Assembly (NCBI RefSeq): GCF_028736155.1
Contig: NZ_CP117879.1
Span: 2,728,001 to 2,792,000, forward strand
DNA from: Flavobacterium sp. KACC 22763
GTDB taxonomy: Bacteria > Bacteroidota > Bacteroidia > Flavobacteriales > Flavobacteriaceae
Direction: 5' to 3'
DNA: 64,000 nt
A program made the position numbers and the translations under genes. Below are positions 45,174 through 54,084 of the stretch, piece by piece. The notes below the pieces were generated by a model that did not search any database, was not told the DNA's origin, and saw only the letters and a program-made list of their open reading frames with translations. How positions within the stretch are numbered: the stretch's first letter is position 1; each line of letters opens with the position of its first letter.

Positions 45174-46493
45174 ATGAAAAAATTCTCAAAATATATAACA
45201 CTATTCGTTGCTGCTATTGCTCTTAGCAGCTGCGATGACTATCTGGACATTACTCCAGTAGGAAAAGTAATTCCAGAATCGCTAGAAGAATTTCGTGCAG
45301 TTCTAACCAAAGGATATGCTTCATATCCAGAGCACAAATCGTTGTCTACAGTTCGTACAGACGAATTGTTAATGAACGAAGACAACAGTGAAGTTTCTAT
45401 TTATAAAGATATCTATTTATGGAAAGATGCAAATCCTGATAAAAGTACATTAGAATTTCACTATCAAGATTTATACAATGTCATTTTTTACACTAATGTT
45501 GTTATCAATGAAGCATCAAAAAAAGTAAAAGCATCTGAGGAAAAAGATCAACTATTAGGCGAAGCTTATGCTTTGAGAGCAATGGCAAACTTTGATTTGG
45601 TTAACCTTTTCGGAAAACCTTACAACGCTTCAACTGCAGCTACAGACAAAGGAATTCCGTTAGCTTTAGAAATTGACTTAGAACAAGTTTTTGTACCGCA
45701 CAGTGTAGAAGCTGTTTACAATCAAATTATTTCTGACACTAAAGAAGCAGAGAAATTAATTAACATAAATAAACAGGCAACAGGATTAAACTATCGTTTC
45801 TCAAAAGTGGCTTTATTTAGTTTAGAAAGCCGTGTGTATTTGTATCAGCAGCAATGGCAAAAATCATTAGATGCTGCCAACAAAGCTTTAGAAATCAACA
45901 ATACTTTAATTGATTTAAAAGCAACTCCTGTTCTGGCTACAAAATTTGACGGAAAAGAATCGATTTTAGCCCTTGAAGATGGATATATCGTCGGTATTCA
46001 AAGAGCTTCATTTGCTTCTCCAGATTTAATTGCAGCGTATAACAAAACAACAGATTTACGTTTCCCGCTTTATTTTTCAGCTAGCGGAAGCCGTTTCAAA
46101 ATCCTAAAAGGAGGAAATGACAATCAAAAGTCATCTTTCAGAACTTCCGAATTGTATTTAACAAAAGCTGAAACCTTGCTGAAACTGGACAATATTAATG
46201 ATGCTAAAGCAACAGTTTTAAATTTCATTAAAAACAGATATTCAGCTACTGGATACACACAGTTAGAAGGCGAAGTTAATGCGATGAATGCAGCAGATTT
46301 GACGAACTTTATTTACGAAGAAAGACATAGAGAATTTGCAGTTGAAGGTCACCGTTGGTTTGATTTAAGAAGAACAACTCAAAAACAAATCGTACATAAA
46401 TTCTTGAGCACCGAAAGCACTTTAATACAAAATGATCCGCGTTATACCATTATTTATCCAGCAAACGCGAGATTGAATAATCCCAATCTATAA
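45174..46493 (+). CDS. susD: SusD/RagB family surface lipoprotein (metalloprotease locus)
   Basis: This 439-residue lipoprotein has lipobox ALSSC (Cys20). SusD features include GEAYALRAMANFDLVNLFGKPYN and the C-terminal FIYEERHREFAVEGHRWFDLRR. It is shorter than the 490-residue SusD of the sulfatase locus. It lies 12 bp after susC and closes with the terminator at 46519-46550. It binds the ligand and lids the SusC channel. Confidence 0.92.
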   Translation: MKKFSKYITLFVAAIALSSCDDYLDITPVGKVIPESLEEFRAVLTKGYASYPEHKSLSTVRTDELLMNEDNSEVSIYKDIYLWKDANPDKSTLEFHYQDLYNVIFYTNVVINEASKKVKASEEKDQLLGEAYALRAMANFDLVNLFGKPYNASTAATDKGIPLALEIDLEQVFVPHSVEAVYNQIISDTKEAEKLININKQATGLNYRFSKVALFSLESRVYLYQQQWQKSLDAANKALEINNTLIDLKATPVLATKFDGKESILALEDGYIVGIQRASFASPDLIAAYNKTTDLRFPLYFSASGSRFKILKGGNDNQKSSFRTSELYLTKAETLLKLDNINDAKATVLNFIKNRYSATGYTQLEGEVNAMNAADLTNFIYEERHREFAVEGHRWFDLRRTTQKQIVHKFLSTESTLIQNDPRYTIIYPANARLNNPNL

Positions 46494-46518
46494 TTTTACC
46501 TAAATTGTTTTTTTTAAG

Positions 46519-46550
46519 AGGTCTAGTTTTTATAGCTAGGCCTTTTTTTT
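46519..46550 (+). terminator. Terminator after the second susD
   Basis: GGTCTAG (46520-46526) pairs with CTAGGCC (46536-46542) with one G-U pair, followed by eight T residues. Confidence 0.75.
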
Positions 46551-46581
46551 ATAAAATCAATACAACAAAATGCGCTCTTTA

Positions 46582-46612
46582 TTGCGTATAAGAATTCCTG
46601 AATTTATCTTTG
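46582..46612 (+). promoter_or_regulatory. Promoter of the LytTR regulator gene
   Basis: TTG (46582-46584), a 20-bp spacer and TATCTTTG (46605-46612) match the Bacteroidota consensus. The ATG at 46632 leaves a leader of about 12 nt. Confidence 0.6.
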
Positions 46613-46631
46613 CATTATAAATATCTGCAAA

Positions 46632-47396
46632 ATGAAAATTGCTATTGTCGAAGACGAACATCTTGCTTCCAGCTATCTAAAATCTATTTTAGAGCAGCAG
46701 GACGTTTTATCGATTGCAGCAATCAGCGTTTTAAAATCGGTAAAAGAAGCTGTCGCATTTTTTAGCGAAAACAAAGTAGACCTCGCTTTTATGGACATTC
46801 ATTTGGGTGACGGAAAAAGTCTTGAAATCTTCGAAAAAGCAGATATCTCCTGCCCTGTTATTTTTGTAACCGCTTACGATTCTTATGCTATTTCGGTTTT
46901 CAAACATTTTACAATAGATTATCTTTTAAAACCATTTGAAGAAGAAGAATTATTGGAAGCCCTTCAGAAATTCAAAAAAATAAAAGACAGTTTTAACAGC
47001 AATTCCACGCTTCAATCTTTAGTTGCAATAGAAAACCCCGAAAGCAATAAAATACAGCGCCATTTCTTAGTAAATCACGGCTATAAAATGATTTCTATTA
47101 ATGAAAACGAAATCACCTATTTTGCTGCGACTGGAAAGCATCTTTTTATTCACATAAAATCTGGAAACAGTTATTTGTACAACAGTACTTTGACAGAAAT
47201 TATAAACAGTCTTGATCCATTTCGTTTTTTCAAAATAAACCGAAAATATATCGTTAGCCGAGACAGCATTAAAGAAGTTATAAAACATTCTAATCAGAAA
47301 GTTGAATTGGTCTTGACGGTTCCTGCAGCTGAATCTGATGCTATTTTCATCAGTAAAAAGGAAATCAACAACTTCAAAAACTGGCTAGATCAATAA
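46632..47396 (+). CDS. LytTR-family response regulator
   Basis: The protein has 254 residues: receiver domain (about 1-120) with acidic residues Glu7-Asp8, phospho-acceptor Asp55 (LAFMDIHLGDG), Thr in FVTAYDS and Lys in DYLLKPFEEEE. The LytTR DNA-binding domain (about 145-252) has FFKINRKYIVSRDSIKEV. It has its own promoter. It most likely pairs with the LytS-type kinase at 37545, since LytTR regulators and LytS kinases normally act together and no other partner is nearby. The pair would then frame the metalloprotease-SusCD operon as its probable target. Confidence 0.92.
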   Translation: MKIAIVEDEHLASSYLKSILEQQDVLSIAAISVLKSVKEAVAFFSENKVDLAFMDIHLGDGKSLEIFEKADISCPVIFVTAYDSYAISVFKHFTIDYLLKPFEEEELLEALQKFKKIKDSFNSNSTLQSLVAIENPESNKIQRHFLVNHGYKMISINENEITYFAATGKHLFIHIKSGNSYLYNSTLTEIINSLDPFRFFKINRKYIVSRDSIKEVIKHSNQKVELVLTVPAAESDAIFISKKEINNFKNWLDQ

Positions 47397-47621
47397 TTTA
47401 ATAATTATTTAGCTATAAAATCACATTAATTTAAAAAACAGAAAAACTGCGTTTTTGATAAATTGTGATTTAAAATCCGACTAAAAACTGCCAAAAACGC
47501 TTTAAAACGTTAAATTAGCGTTATAGAAATCATAAAATTGCCCTTTCACAATCAGTAAGATAGCTGAAATTTTTGGTTTATTATTTATCTTTGAGAATAT
47601 AGAAATCAAATGTAAAAGACA

Positions 47622-48206
47622 ATGCCACAAAATAGATTTTATCCTGATGAAAAATTCAAAGAAATAGAAATAAATGCCTCATTACAACTTAAATACGCCA
47701 TTTCAAACAGAGGAAGATTAATAAGTTTTACCGACGATATTGAAAATGGCCGAATCTTAAAAGGCGGTTTAAGCGACGGATATCCTACTTTCCGTTTTAA
47801 GGTAAAAAAAGACGATAAAATCGTTAATAAATACCTTTTCTTATACAAACTAGTTGCCCAATATTTCATTCCGAAAGAATCGGAAGAGCAAACATATGTT
47901 CTGCATTTAGATTACAACAGGGCTAATGATGATGAACGCAATCTTCGCTGGGCAACCAAACAGGAAATGATGGCGCACAGCCGTAAAAGTCCGCGCGTTA
48001 TTCAGGCAAAAAAGAACTTAATTGAACACAATCTAAAAGCCGACGGACGAAAATTAACCACCACAAAAGTGATGTTAATCAAAAAAATCCTAGCAAGACC
48101 TGAACAAAAAACTCGTCTTAAAATGATTGCAAAACAATTTGGCGTTAGCGAAATGCAAATTAGAAGAATTGCCAGCGGAGAAAACTGGGGACACGTTAAG
48201 ATTTAA
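47622..48206 (+). CDS. NUMOD4/HNH-like protein with C-terminal HTH
   Basis: The protein has 194 residues. The N-terminus (about 9-75) resembles a NUMOD4-type segment (YAISNRGRLIS, GYPTFRFKV). An HNH-like segment follows (about 91-115): VLHLDYNRANDDERNLRWAT, comparable with the HIDGNKxNNxxxNLRWAT form of HNH homing endonucleases and keeping one His and two Asn. The last 40 residues hold an HTH (MIAKQFGVSEMQIRRIASGENWGHV). No intron, intein or phage gene is nearby. So it may be a domesticated endonuclease now acting as a DNA-binding protein. TATCTTTG at 47586-47593 may be its -7 box. Confidence 0.7.
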   Translation: MPQNRFYPDEKFKEIEINASLQLKYAISNRGRLISFTDDIENGRILKGGLSDGYPTFRFKVKKDDKIVNKYLFLYKLVAQYFIPKESEEQTYVLHLDYNRANDDERNLRWATKQEMMAHSRKSPRVIQAKKNLIEHNLKADGRKLTTTKVMLIKKILARPEQKTRLKMIAKQFGVSEMQIRRIASGENWGHVKI

Positions 48207-48540
48207 TTGATAATTGATAATTGTCAATTATCAATTATAAAAAATTATAATAGCCACAGATTACACAGATTAACACAGATTTTTTAAAAATCATTTTAAT
48301 CTTTTTAATCTGTGGCTTATTTTATTCAAAAAGATTCAGCGACTGTCAGGCTGAGCGAAGTCGAAGCCCACACAAAGCTCTTCAACTTCGGACAGAGAGA
48401 CAAAATTATAATAGCCACAAACAACAAACAACAAACCATAAACCATAAACCACAAACCATAAACCACAAACCATCAACCATCAACAATTACTCACTAAAT
48501 CACAAAAATCAATTCATAATTCACAATTTACAATTCACAA
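48205..48540. repeat. Repeat-dense intergenic stretch before lpdA
   Basis: It contains a 13-bp inverted repeat AATTGATAATTGA / TCAATTATCAATT (48205-48236), usable as a terminator, then an element with arms GCCACAGATTA (48253-48263) and TAATCTGTGGC (48306-48316). Next comes a GCTGAGCGAAGTCGAAGCC fragment (about 48351-48369), then about 80 bp of 7-bp microsatellite of the AACCAYA type (about 48420-48490). A 98-codon frame across it encodes repetitive peptide and is not a gene. The rest of the 508-bp gap, up to lpdA at 48715, shows nothing else clear. Confidence 0.75.
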
Positions 48541-48714
48541 TTACTTTGGTTTCTGTGAAAAGACCAAAATCTGTGTCTTTAAAAACAAAATTTCAGGTGT
48601 TCGTATAAAATAAATCCTTAAATTCGCAATCACAAATAACAAAAGAAGAAATCGAAAGATGAGTTTCGGAAATATAAACTTCATTTTCGATAGTTAATAC
48701 TAAAAGCAAAAAAA

Positions 48715-50103
48715 ATGAAATACGACGTTATTGTTTTAGGAAGTGGTCCTGGAGGATATGTAACAGCGATTAGAGCTTCACAATTAGGCTTTAAAACTGC
48801 TGTAGTAGAAAAAGAAAATCTAGGTGGAGTTTGCCTTAACTGGGGATGTATCCCAACAAAAGCGCTTTTAAAATCTGCTCAGGTTTTTGATTACCTTAAA
48901 CACGCTTCTGACTACGGATTGAAAGTTTCTGAATTTGATAAAGATTTCCCTGCAGTTATTCAACGCAGCCGTGGTGTTGCTGAAGGAATGAGCAAAGGTG
49001 TTCAATTCTTAATGAAAAAAAACAAAATTGACGTTATTGAAGGTTTTGGAAAACTAAAACCAGGAAAAAAACTTGACGTTACTGATAAAGACAATAAAGT
49101 TACAGAATATAGCGCTGACCACATTATCATCGCAACTGGAGCTCGTTCTCGCGAGTTGCCAAACTTACCTCAAGATGGTATAAAAGTAATTGGATACCGT
49201 CAAGCAATGACATTGCCAACGCAACCAAAATCTATGATCATTGTTGGTTCTGGAGCAATCGGAGTTGAGTTCGCTCACTTCTACAACTCAATGGGAACAG
49301 ATGTTACTATCGTAGAATTTATGCCAAACGTTGTTCCTGTAGAAGACGAAGATATCTCAAAACAATTTGAGCGTTCTTTGAAAAAATCAGGAATTAAAGT
49401 AATGACTAACTCTTCTGTTGAGCGTATTGACACTACAGGAGCTGGAGTTAAAGCTTTCGTTAAAACTGCAAAAGGAGAAGAAGTTCTAGAAGCTGACATC
49501 GTACTTTCTGCGGTTGGAATCAAAACAAACATTGAAAACATCGGATTAGAAGAAGTTGGAATCGCTGTTGACAGAGATAAAATCTTAGTAAACGCTTACA
49601 ACGAAACTAACATTCCAGGATACTACGCAATTGGAGACGTTACTCCTGGTCAAGCTTTAGCTCACGTTGCTTCTGCTGAAGGAATCAACTGTGTTGAGAA
49701 AATTAAAGGTTTACACGTAGACCCAATCGATTACGGAAATGTTCCTGGTTGTACTTATGCAACTCCAGAAATCGCTTCTGTTGGTTTAACAGAAAAACAA
49801 GCTAAAGAAAAAGGTTACGAATTAAAAATTGGTAAATTTCCATTCTCAGCTTCTGGAAAAGCAAAAGCTGCTGGAAATGCTGACGGATTCGTAAAAGTAA
49901 TTTTCGATGCTAAATACGGAGAATGGTTAGGATGCCACATGATTGGTGCTGGTGTTACAGATATGATTGCTGAAGCAGTTGTAGCTCGTAAACTAGAAAC
50001 TACAGGTCACGAAATCCTTAAATCTATCCACCCTCACCCAACAATGAGCGAGGCTGTTATGGAAGCTGTAGCTGATGCTTACGGCGAAGTAATTCACTTG
50101 TAA
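48715..50103 (+). CDS. lpdA: Dihydrolipoyl dehydrogenase (E3)
   Basis: The protein has 462 residues, the usual length. FAD-binding GSGPGG (9-14), the redox disulfide GGVCLNWGCIPTKALL (Cys40 and Cys45), an NAD-binding GSGAIGVEF, an ATG..SRELP segment, and the C-terminal active-site HPHPTMSEA with its catalytic His are all visible. It reoxidises dihydrolipoamide of the pyruvate and 2-oxoglutarate dehydrogenase complexes using NAD+. It is a single gene with a terminator behind it; codon use is cleaner than in neighbouring genes, as expected for a highly expressed enzyme. Confidence 0.96.
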   Translation: MKYDVIVLGSGPGGYVTAIRASQLGFKTAVVEKENLGGVCLNWGCIPTKALLKSAQVFDYLKHASDYGLKVSEFDKDFPAVIQRSRGVAEGMSKGVQFLMKKNKIDVIEGFGKLKPGKKLDVTDKDNKVTEYSADHIIIATGARSRELPNLPQDGIKVIGYRQAMTLPTQPKSMIIVGSGAIGVEFAHFYNSMGTDVTIVEFMPNVVPVEDEDISKQFERSLKKSGIKVMTNSSVERIDTTGAGVKAFVKTAKGEEVLEADIVLSAVGIKTNIENIGLEEVGIAVDRDKILVNAYNETNIPGYYAIGDVTPGQALAHVASAEGINCVEKIKGLHVDPIDYGNVPGCTYATPEIASVGLTEKQAKEKGYELKIGKFPFSASGKAKAAGNADGFVKVIFDAKYGEWLGCHMIGAGVTDMIAEAVVARKLETTGHEILKSIHPHPTMSEAVMEAVADAYGEVIHL

Positions 50104-50143
50104 AAATATACCGTTTTACGGTTATATATAATTCTCAATTTAT

Positions 50144-50178
50144 AAAATCCGATTTGTGAAAACAGATCGGATTTTTTT
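50144..50178 (+). terminator. Terminator after lpdA (TCCGAT family)
   Basis: AAAATCCGATTTGT (50144-50157), loop GAAA, ACAGATCGGATTTT plus further T to 50178. Nearly the same stem recurs at 32249, 51097 and 51759. Confidence 0.85.
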
Positions 50179-50338
50179 GTGCCTATAGTTTTGTCATTTC
50201 AACTGAAAGGAGAAATCACAAAACTTTATCTGAAACAATCTTGCTTTTTAATTAATAATTCTAAAAAACAACTAAATATCATTTCTTCCAAAGTAATAAA
50301 AAGATTACTTTTATAAATCATTATAAATATTCATTTTT

Positions 50339-51088
50339 ATGGAAGAAACAAAAATATTCTACGCCGACGGAGAAAATCCAAAAATGATTGAGGCTTACAA
50401 AAAAGCTCAAGAAACCTTTAAATATTTCTGGAGAGAATTATCTTGGGAATACAGACGAATAGTTCCAGGATTGGATGTTGCTTGCGTAAAACTGGCTTTT
50501 ACTCAAGAAATAGACGGAGAAACCATCGTAGAACATATGTGGATTAACGATGTGAATTTCGATGGCGAAAACATATATGGCATATTGGTAAATGATCCTG
50601 ATGAATTAACTAACGTCGCTAATGGAGACGAAATTGCAATTCCGATAAATCAAATCAGCGATTGGTTATTTGCCATCAATGGACAAACTTATGGCGCATT
50701 TACAATTCAAGCCATGCGTTCTGAAATGAGCGAGGACGAAAGGGAATCTCATGACGAGGCTTGGGGACTAGATTTTGGCGATTTTAACGACATTTTGATC
50801 GTAAACGAACAAAAAGAAAAACCCGAAAATCTAATTGAACACCCAATGAGCAAAAACATGAGGGAAAGCCTTATTGAGTTCGTTACCAATAATCCGGAAG
50901 AAGTATCCAACCAAGATGAATTAGGCTATACTTTTCTGCATCGCGAAGCCATTGCAGGAAATCAGACTTCTGTTGAAGTTTTACTGAAATCTGGAGCCGA
51001 TAAACATGCTAAAACCGCAACTGGCAAAACTGCTTTGGATTTTGCCAAAGAATTAAAGTGGGATCATTTACTGCCTTTATTACAATAG
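50339..51088 (+). CDS. DUF2314 domain protein with C-terminal ankyrin repeats
   Basis: The protein has 249 residues. DUF2314 lies at about 1-150 (AQETFKYFWRELSWEYRRI, VKLAFT, EHMWINDVNF, ANGDEIAIPINQISDWLF). Two ankyrin-like units follow at about 180-249 (LGYTFLHREAIAGNQTSVEVLLKSGADKHAKTATGKTALDFA). There is no signal peptide, so it is cytoplasmic. The function of DUF2314 is unknown; the ankyrin part suggests protein binding. It is flanked by terminators on both sides, so it is a single-gene unit. Confidence 0.82.
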   Translation: MEETKIFYADGENPKMIEAYKKAQETFKYFWRELSWEYRRIVPGLDVACVKLAFTQEIDGETIVEHMWINDVNFDGENIYGILVNDPDELTNVANGDEIAIPINQISDWLFAINGQTYGAFTIQAMRSEMSEDERESHDEAWGLDFGDFNDILIVNEQKEKPENLIEHPMSKNMRESLIEFVTNNPEEVSNQDELGYTFLHREAIAGNQTSVEVLLKSGADKHAKTATGKTALDFAKELKWDHLLPLLQ

Positions 51089-51096
51089 AAAACTTT

Positions 51097-51129
51097 AAAA
51101 TCCGATTTGTGAAAGCAGGTCGGATTTTT
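51097..51129 (+). terminator. Terminator after the DUF2314 gene (TCCGAT family)
   Basis: AAAATCCGATTTGT, loop GAAA, GCAGGTCGGATTTTT, with G-U pairs in the upper stem. Confidence 0.75.
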
Positions 51130-51242
51130 ATTTTTATAAGACCCAATATTTTTCGACATAAAACAAAAACTATTCTACTTTTCATCTGTTTAAAATTAAA
51201 GAATGTGCTACTTTTGCTGCACCAAATCTAAACTGCCACAGA

Positions 51243-51749
51243 ATGAAAAAATTATTCTTTACGCTAGTACTGTTAACCTCAGTTCTTTTATCTGCCCAAA
51301 CAAAAAACGACACCGATTTTGCTTCTCAACTAAAAAGCTCTTTTTCAGGATCAACAGACTGTGTCAACGACTTCGAAAAAATATTAACACCAGTCGAGCT
51401 TAAATCTTTGAATACCACATTAAACGGTTTCGAAAAAAAATACCTTTATAAAATTGTTGTCATCACAACTCCTTCTTATTCTCCATTTAAGTCATTGGAA
51501 GAATATACATTGGAACTCGATAAATTTCTATCAAAAGACCCGCGATTAGACCCTACTCTTTTAATAATCGTAAGTAAAACATTAAGACAAATTCAGGTTA
51601 TAAGTGTCGATTTTATACGATACAAATTAAGTACTGAAGACACACAAAACATAATTGCCACTTATTCTGTTCCTGAACTTAAAAAAGGAAACTATTATAA
51701 AGCATTAGAACTGGCTTCAAATGAATTCATGAAAAAGTTACAGCCATAA
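51243..51749 (+). CDS. TPM domain protein, exported
   Basis: The protein has 168 residues: signal peptide (MKKLFFTLVLLTSVLLSAQ) and a TPM-like domain over about 45-165 (ILTPVELKSLNTTLNGFEKKYLYKIVVITT, DPTLLIIVS). Related domains occur in photosystem maintenance proteins and bacterial envelope phosphatases, but a catalytic role cannot be shown here. There is no C-terminal membrane anchor, so it is a periplasmic soluble form. TACTTTTG at 51209-51216 may be its -7 box. Confidence 0.7.
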   Translation: MKKLFFTLVLLTSVLLSAQTKNDTDFASQLKSSFSGSTDCVNDFEKILTPVELKSLNTTLNGFEKKYLYKIVVITTPSYSPFKSLEEYTLELDKFLSKDPRLDPTLLIIVSKTLRQIQVISVDFIRYKLSTEDTQNIIATYSVPELKKGNYYKALELASNEFMKKLQP

Positions 51750-51758
51750 AAAAACATC

Positions 51759-51792
51759 AAAATCCGATTTGCATAAACAAGTCGGATTTTTT
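51759..51792 (+). terminator. Terminator after the TPM gene (TCCGAT family)
   Basis: AAAATCCGATTTG, loop CATAAA, CAAGTCGGATTTTTT. Confidence 0.8.
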
Positions 51793-51834
51793 ATTTAACT
51801 TTCCTACGCTTAACAAACAATAAATATATTCGAA

Positions 51835-52269
51835 ATGGTAATTGTAGAAGAAGCGAAAAACATCAACTTACCACGTTTAAGAATCATCTTCTTAAACGAA
51901 AGACAGCGAACATTTACAGAGCAAGACACATCAGAATTCAAACTTGAAGATTTTGACAAACAGACAAAAGGAGAATATATTCTAACTGCACTCATAGATG
52001 ATATTCCCGTCGGATTTATTTCGATTTGGATGCCTAATAACTTTATCCATCATCTTTATGTTGAGAATGCATATCAAGGAAAAAACATTGGCACCCAATT
52101 ATTAAAAGCCACCATACAGAAAACAGCATTTCCAATTACCCTAAAATGCCTTGTAAGCAATACCAAAGCAATTGAATTCTACTTAAAAAAAGGATTCAAA
52201 GAAAAATCGAGAGGCCAGTCAAGCAACGGAACTTATATTTTATTTGAGCTGACAAAAGATATAAATTAA
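51835..52269 (+). CDS. GNAT family N-acetyltransferase
   Basis: The protein has 144 residues. Visible are strand beta-4 and motif A (FIHHLYVENAYQGKNIGTQLL, with the acetyl-CoA loop QGKNIGT at about 81-87) and the C-terminal VSNTKAIEFYLKKGFKEKSRG. It transfers acetyl from acetyl-CoA to an amine; the substrate is unknown. It is followed 16 bp later by a DUF1801 gene, so the two may be cotranscribed. Confidence 0.88.
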   Translation: MVIVEEAKNINLPRLRIIFLNERQRTFTEQDTSEFKLEDFDKQTKGEYILTALIDDIPVGFISIWMPNNFIHHLYVENAYQGKNIGTQLLKATIQKTAFPITLKCLVSNTKAIEFYLKKGFKEKSRGQSSNGTYILFELTKDIN

Positions 52270-52285
52270 CTTAAATGCTAAAGAT

Positions 52286-52672
52286 ATGAATCAGATTCAG
52301 GATTACAACGATTCTCAGACAGCAGAAAATAAAGAAATCTGCAATCTTCTTTATGACATTATAAATAAAAACTTAACTGAAGCCGAAAACAAAATCTGGC
52401 ACGCTCATCCTGTTTGGTTTTTAGACGGAAATCCGATTGTAGGTTACAGCAAATTAAAAGATTCAGTAAGATTGCTCTTCTGGAGCGGACAATCTTTTGA
52501 GGAAGAAAAACTTCAAAACGAAGGCTCATTTAAAGCTGCTGAAAAGCGTTATACAAACATCGATCAGATAAATGAAGAAGATTTAAAACGCTGGCTCAAG
52601 AAAAGCAGAGAAATTCAGTGGGATTACAAAAACATTGTCAAACGAAAAGGCCAATTACTTCGGTTAAAATAA
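52286..52672 (+). CDS. DUF1801 domain protein (small)
   Basis: The protein has 128 residues. DUF1801-type features are LLYDIINKNLTEAENKIWHAHPVWFLDGNPIVGYS and VRLLFWSGQSF. The fold is YdhG-like, with no known activity. It follows a GNAT gene closely. A second DUF1801 protein of another subgroup is at 59590. Confidence 0.8.
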   Translation: MNQIQDYNDSQTAENKEICNLLYDIINKNLTEAENKIWHAHPVWFLDGNPIVGYSKLKDSVRLLFWSGQSFEEEKLQNEGSFKAAEKRYTNIDQINEEDLKRWLKKSREIQWDYKNIVKRKGQLLRLK

Positions 52673-52779
52673 ATCAAAAACAATTTAAATATCTAATTTT
52701 CAAAACTTTAATTTAATTTTATTACTGACATACTGTTGTCATAAAGCCATTTTACTTTTACAAAATAAAAATTAAAAAG

Positions 52780-53160
52780 ATGGAAACTAAAGACGGAAAA
52801 TTAGCTGTTTATGCTCCAACAAGACAAGATTGGCGCAACTGGCTTGAGGAAAACAGCCAGGCAGAAAAATCGGTTTGGCTGATTTTGTATCATAAAAAAA
52901 GTAAAATACAGAGTGTAAATTTAGTCGAAGCAACCGAAGAAGCACTTTGTTTTGGCTGGATTGACAGTCTCTGCAAAAAACGTGACGGAGAAAGCTATTA
53001 CCTTACCTTCTCTCACCGAAATCCCAAAACCAGCAAATGGAGCAAACCTAATATCGAAAGAGCCGAGCGCATGATTCAGCAGAATTTAATGACTGAACAT
53101 GGCCAGAAATTAATCGATATTGCGAAAGAAAAAGGGAAATGGATAACTAATGAACCATAA
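52780..53160 (+). CDS. YdeI/OmpD-associated family protein, short at the C-terminus
   Basis: The 126 residues match the N-terminal part of the YdeI family (RQDWRNWLEENSQAEKSVWLILYHKK, ATEEALCFGWIDSLCKK, YYLTFSHRNPKTSKWSKPNIERAERM). Family members are usually about 190 residues with a further helical part; here the frame ends shortly after GQKLIDIAKEKGKW. No continuation was found in other frames downstream, so this looks like a truncation or a short variant. TTGTC with TACTTTTA upstream (about 52735-52758) may be its promoter. Function unknown. Confidence 0.75.
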   Translation: METKDGKLAVYAPTRQDWRNWLEENSQAEKSVWLILYHKKSKIQSVNLVEATEEALCFGWIDSLCKKRDGESYYLTFSHRNPKTSKWSKPNIERAERMIQQNLMTEHGQKLIDIAKEKGKWITNEP

Positions 53161-53267
53161 TAAAAGCATGTTTTGTCATACCGAATTAGGATTTTACAAG
53201 AACATTTTGCTTTAAAATAATTTGTATTTTAGTAAGACCAGAAACCTAACTTAAAACCGTCTAAATC

Positions 53268-53948
53268 ATGCTAAAACATTATTTTGTTGCCTTATTTTTT
53301 TGTATCGGAATCCAATTAAACGCTCAAGATCTCGGTTTTACAAAACCTGATTATAAAGCAATCGAAAAAGAAATCAGTGATAAGAATTCCAAATTCTTTT
53401 ATCCGAAATTAATGGAAAGGCTGATTAAAAATGATACTCTTTTATCACATGATGAATATCGCCACTTATATTTAGGTTACTTTTTTCAACCCAAATACAA
53501 TGCTTTTTGGACTTCTCCCAACGACGAAAAACTCCGCACTTATTACGCTAAAGAAAAACTCGAAACTTCAGATTATGACGAAATTATAAAACTAGCCAAT
53601 AATTCCTTAAACGATTTTCCATTTGACTTAAGACAGCTCAACTATCTAGCTTACATTTATCATTTAAAAGGTGACGAAACTGCAGCAAAAATTGCTTCCT
53701 TTAAATTTCACAGTATTATGAATGTAATTCTTTCTTCTGGAGATGGCAAAAAATGCGAAACTGGTTTTCATGTCCTAATGGTAGACCACGAATACATATT
53801 GCTCAGCCTTTTTGAAATTGAATCGAAAGGACAATCATTGGTTGAAAACTGCGATTACCTAAGTTTCGAAAAAGGTGTTTACAATGTAGATGGCATTTAT
53901 TTTAATATCGAAAAAATGCTCGAAAACGAAAAGAAAGTCCTCCGATAA
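53268..53948 (+). CDS. DUF4919 family exported protein
   Basis: The protein has 226 residues: signal peptide (to about residue 19, IQLNAQ) and family features KPDYKAIEKEISDKNSKFFYP, HLYLGYFFQPKYNAFW, FPFDLRQLNYLAYIYHLKGD and CDYLSFEKGVYNVDGIYFNIEKM. It is TPR-like and helical in the middle. A Bacteroidota family without known function; it should reside in the periplasm. Confidence 0.75.
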   Translation: MLKHYFVALFFCIGIQLNAQDLGFTKPDYKAIEKEISDKNSKFFYPKLMERLIKNDTLLSHDEYRHLYLGYFFQPKYNAFWTSPNDEKLRTYYAKEKLETSDYDEIIKLANNSLNDFPFDLRQLNYLAYIYHLKGDETAAKIASFKFHSIMNVILSSGDGKKCETGFHVLMVDHEYILLSLFEIESKGQSLVENCDYLSFEKGVYNVDGIYFNIEKMLENEKKVLR

Positions 53949-54084
53949 CAAGATTTTGAAACATATAAAAATAGCTTCAGCACCAAAATTATTGAAGCTA
54001 TTTTTTTTTGATAAAAACTATTTATTTATTGTTTATCAATAAATTTTTATTATTTTAGCAGCATAACTTCTAATCTTAAATAGT

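Noticed and set aside
48420..48500. Regularly spaced short repeats as a CRISPR array
   Set aside because: The period is about 7 bp without unique spacers, and no cas gene is present; it is a microsatellite.
48312..48608. A 98-codon plus-strand frame
   Set aside because: It crosses the repeat element and AACCAYA microsatellite and encodes repetitive Asn/His/Lys/Pro peptide.
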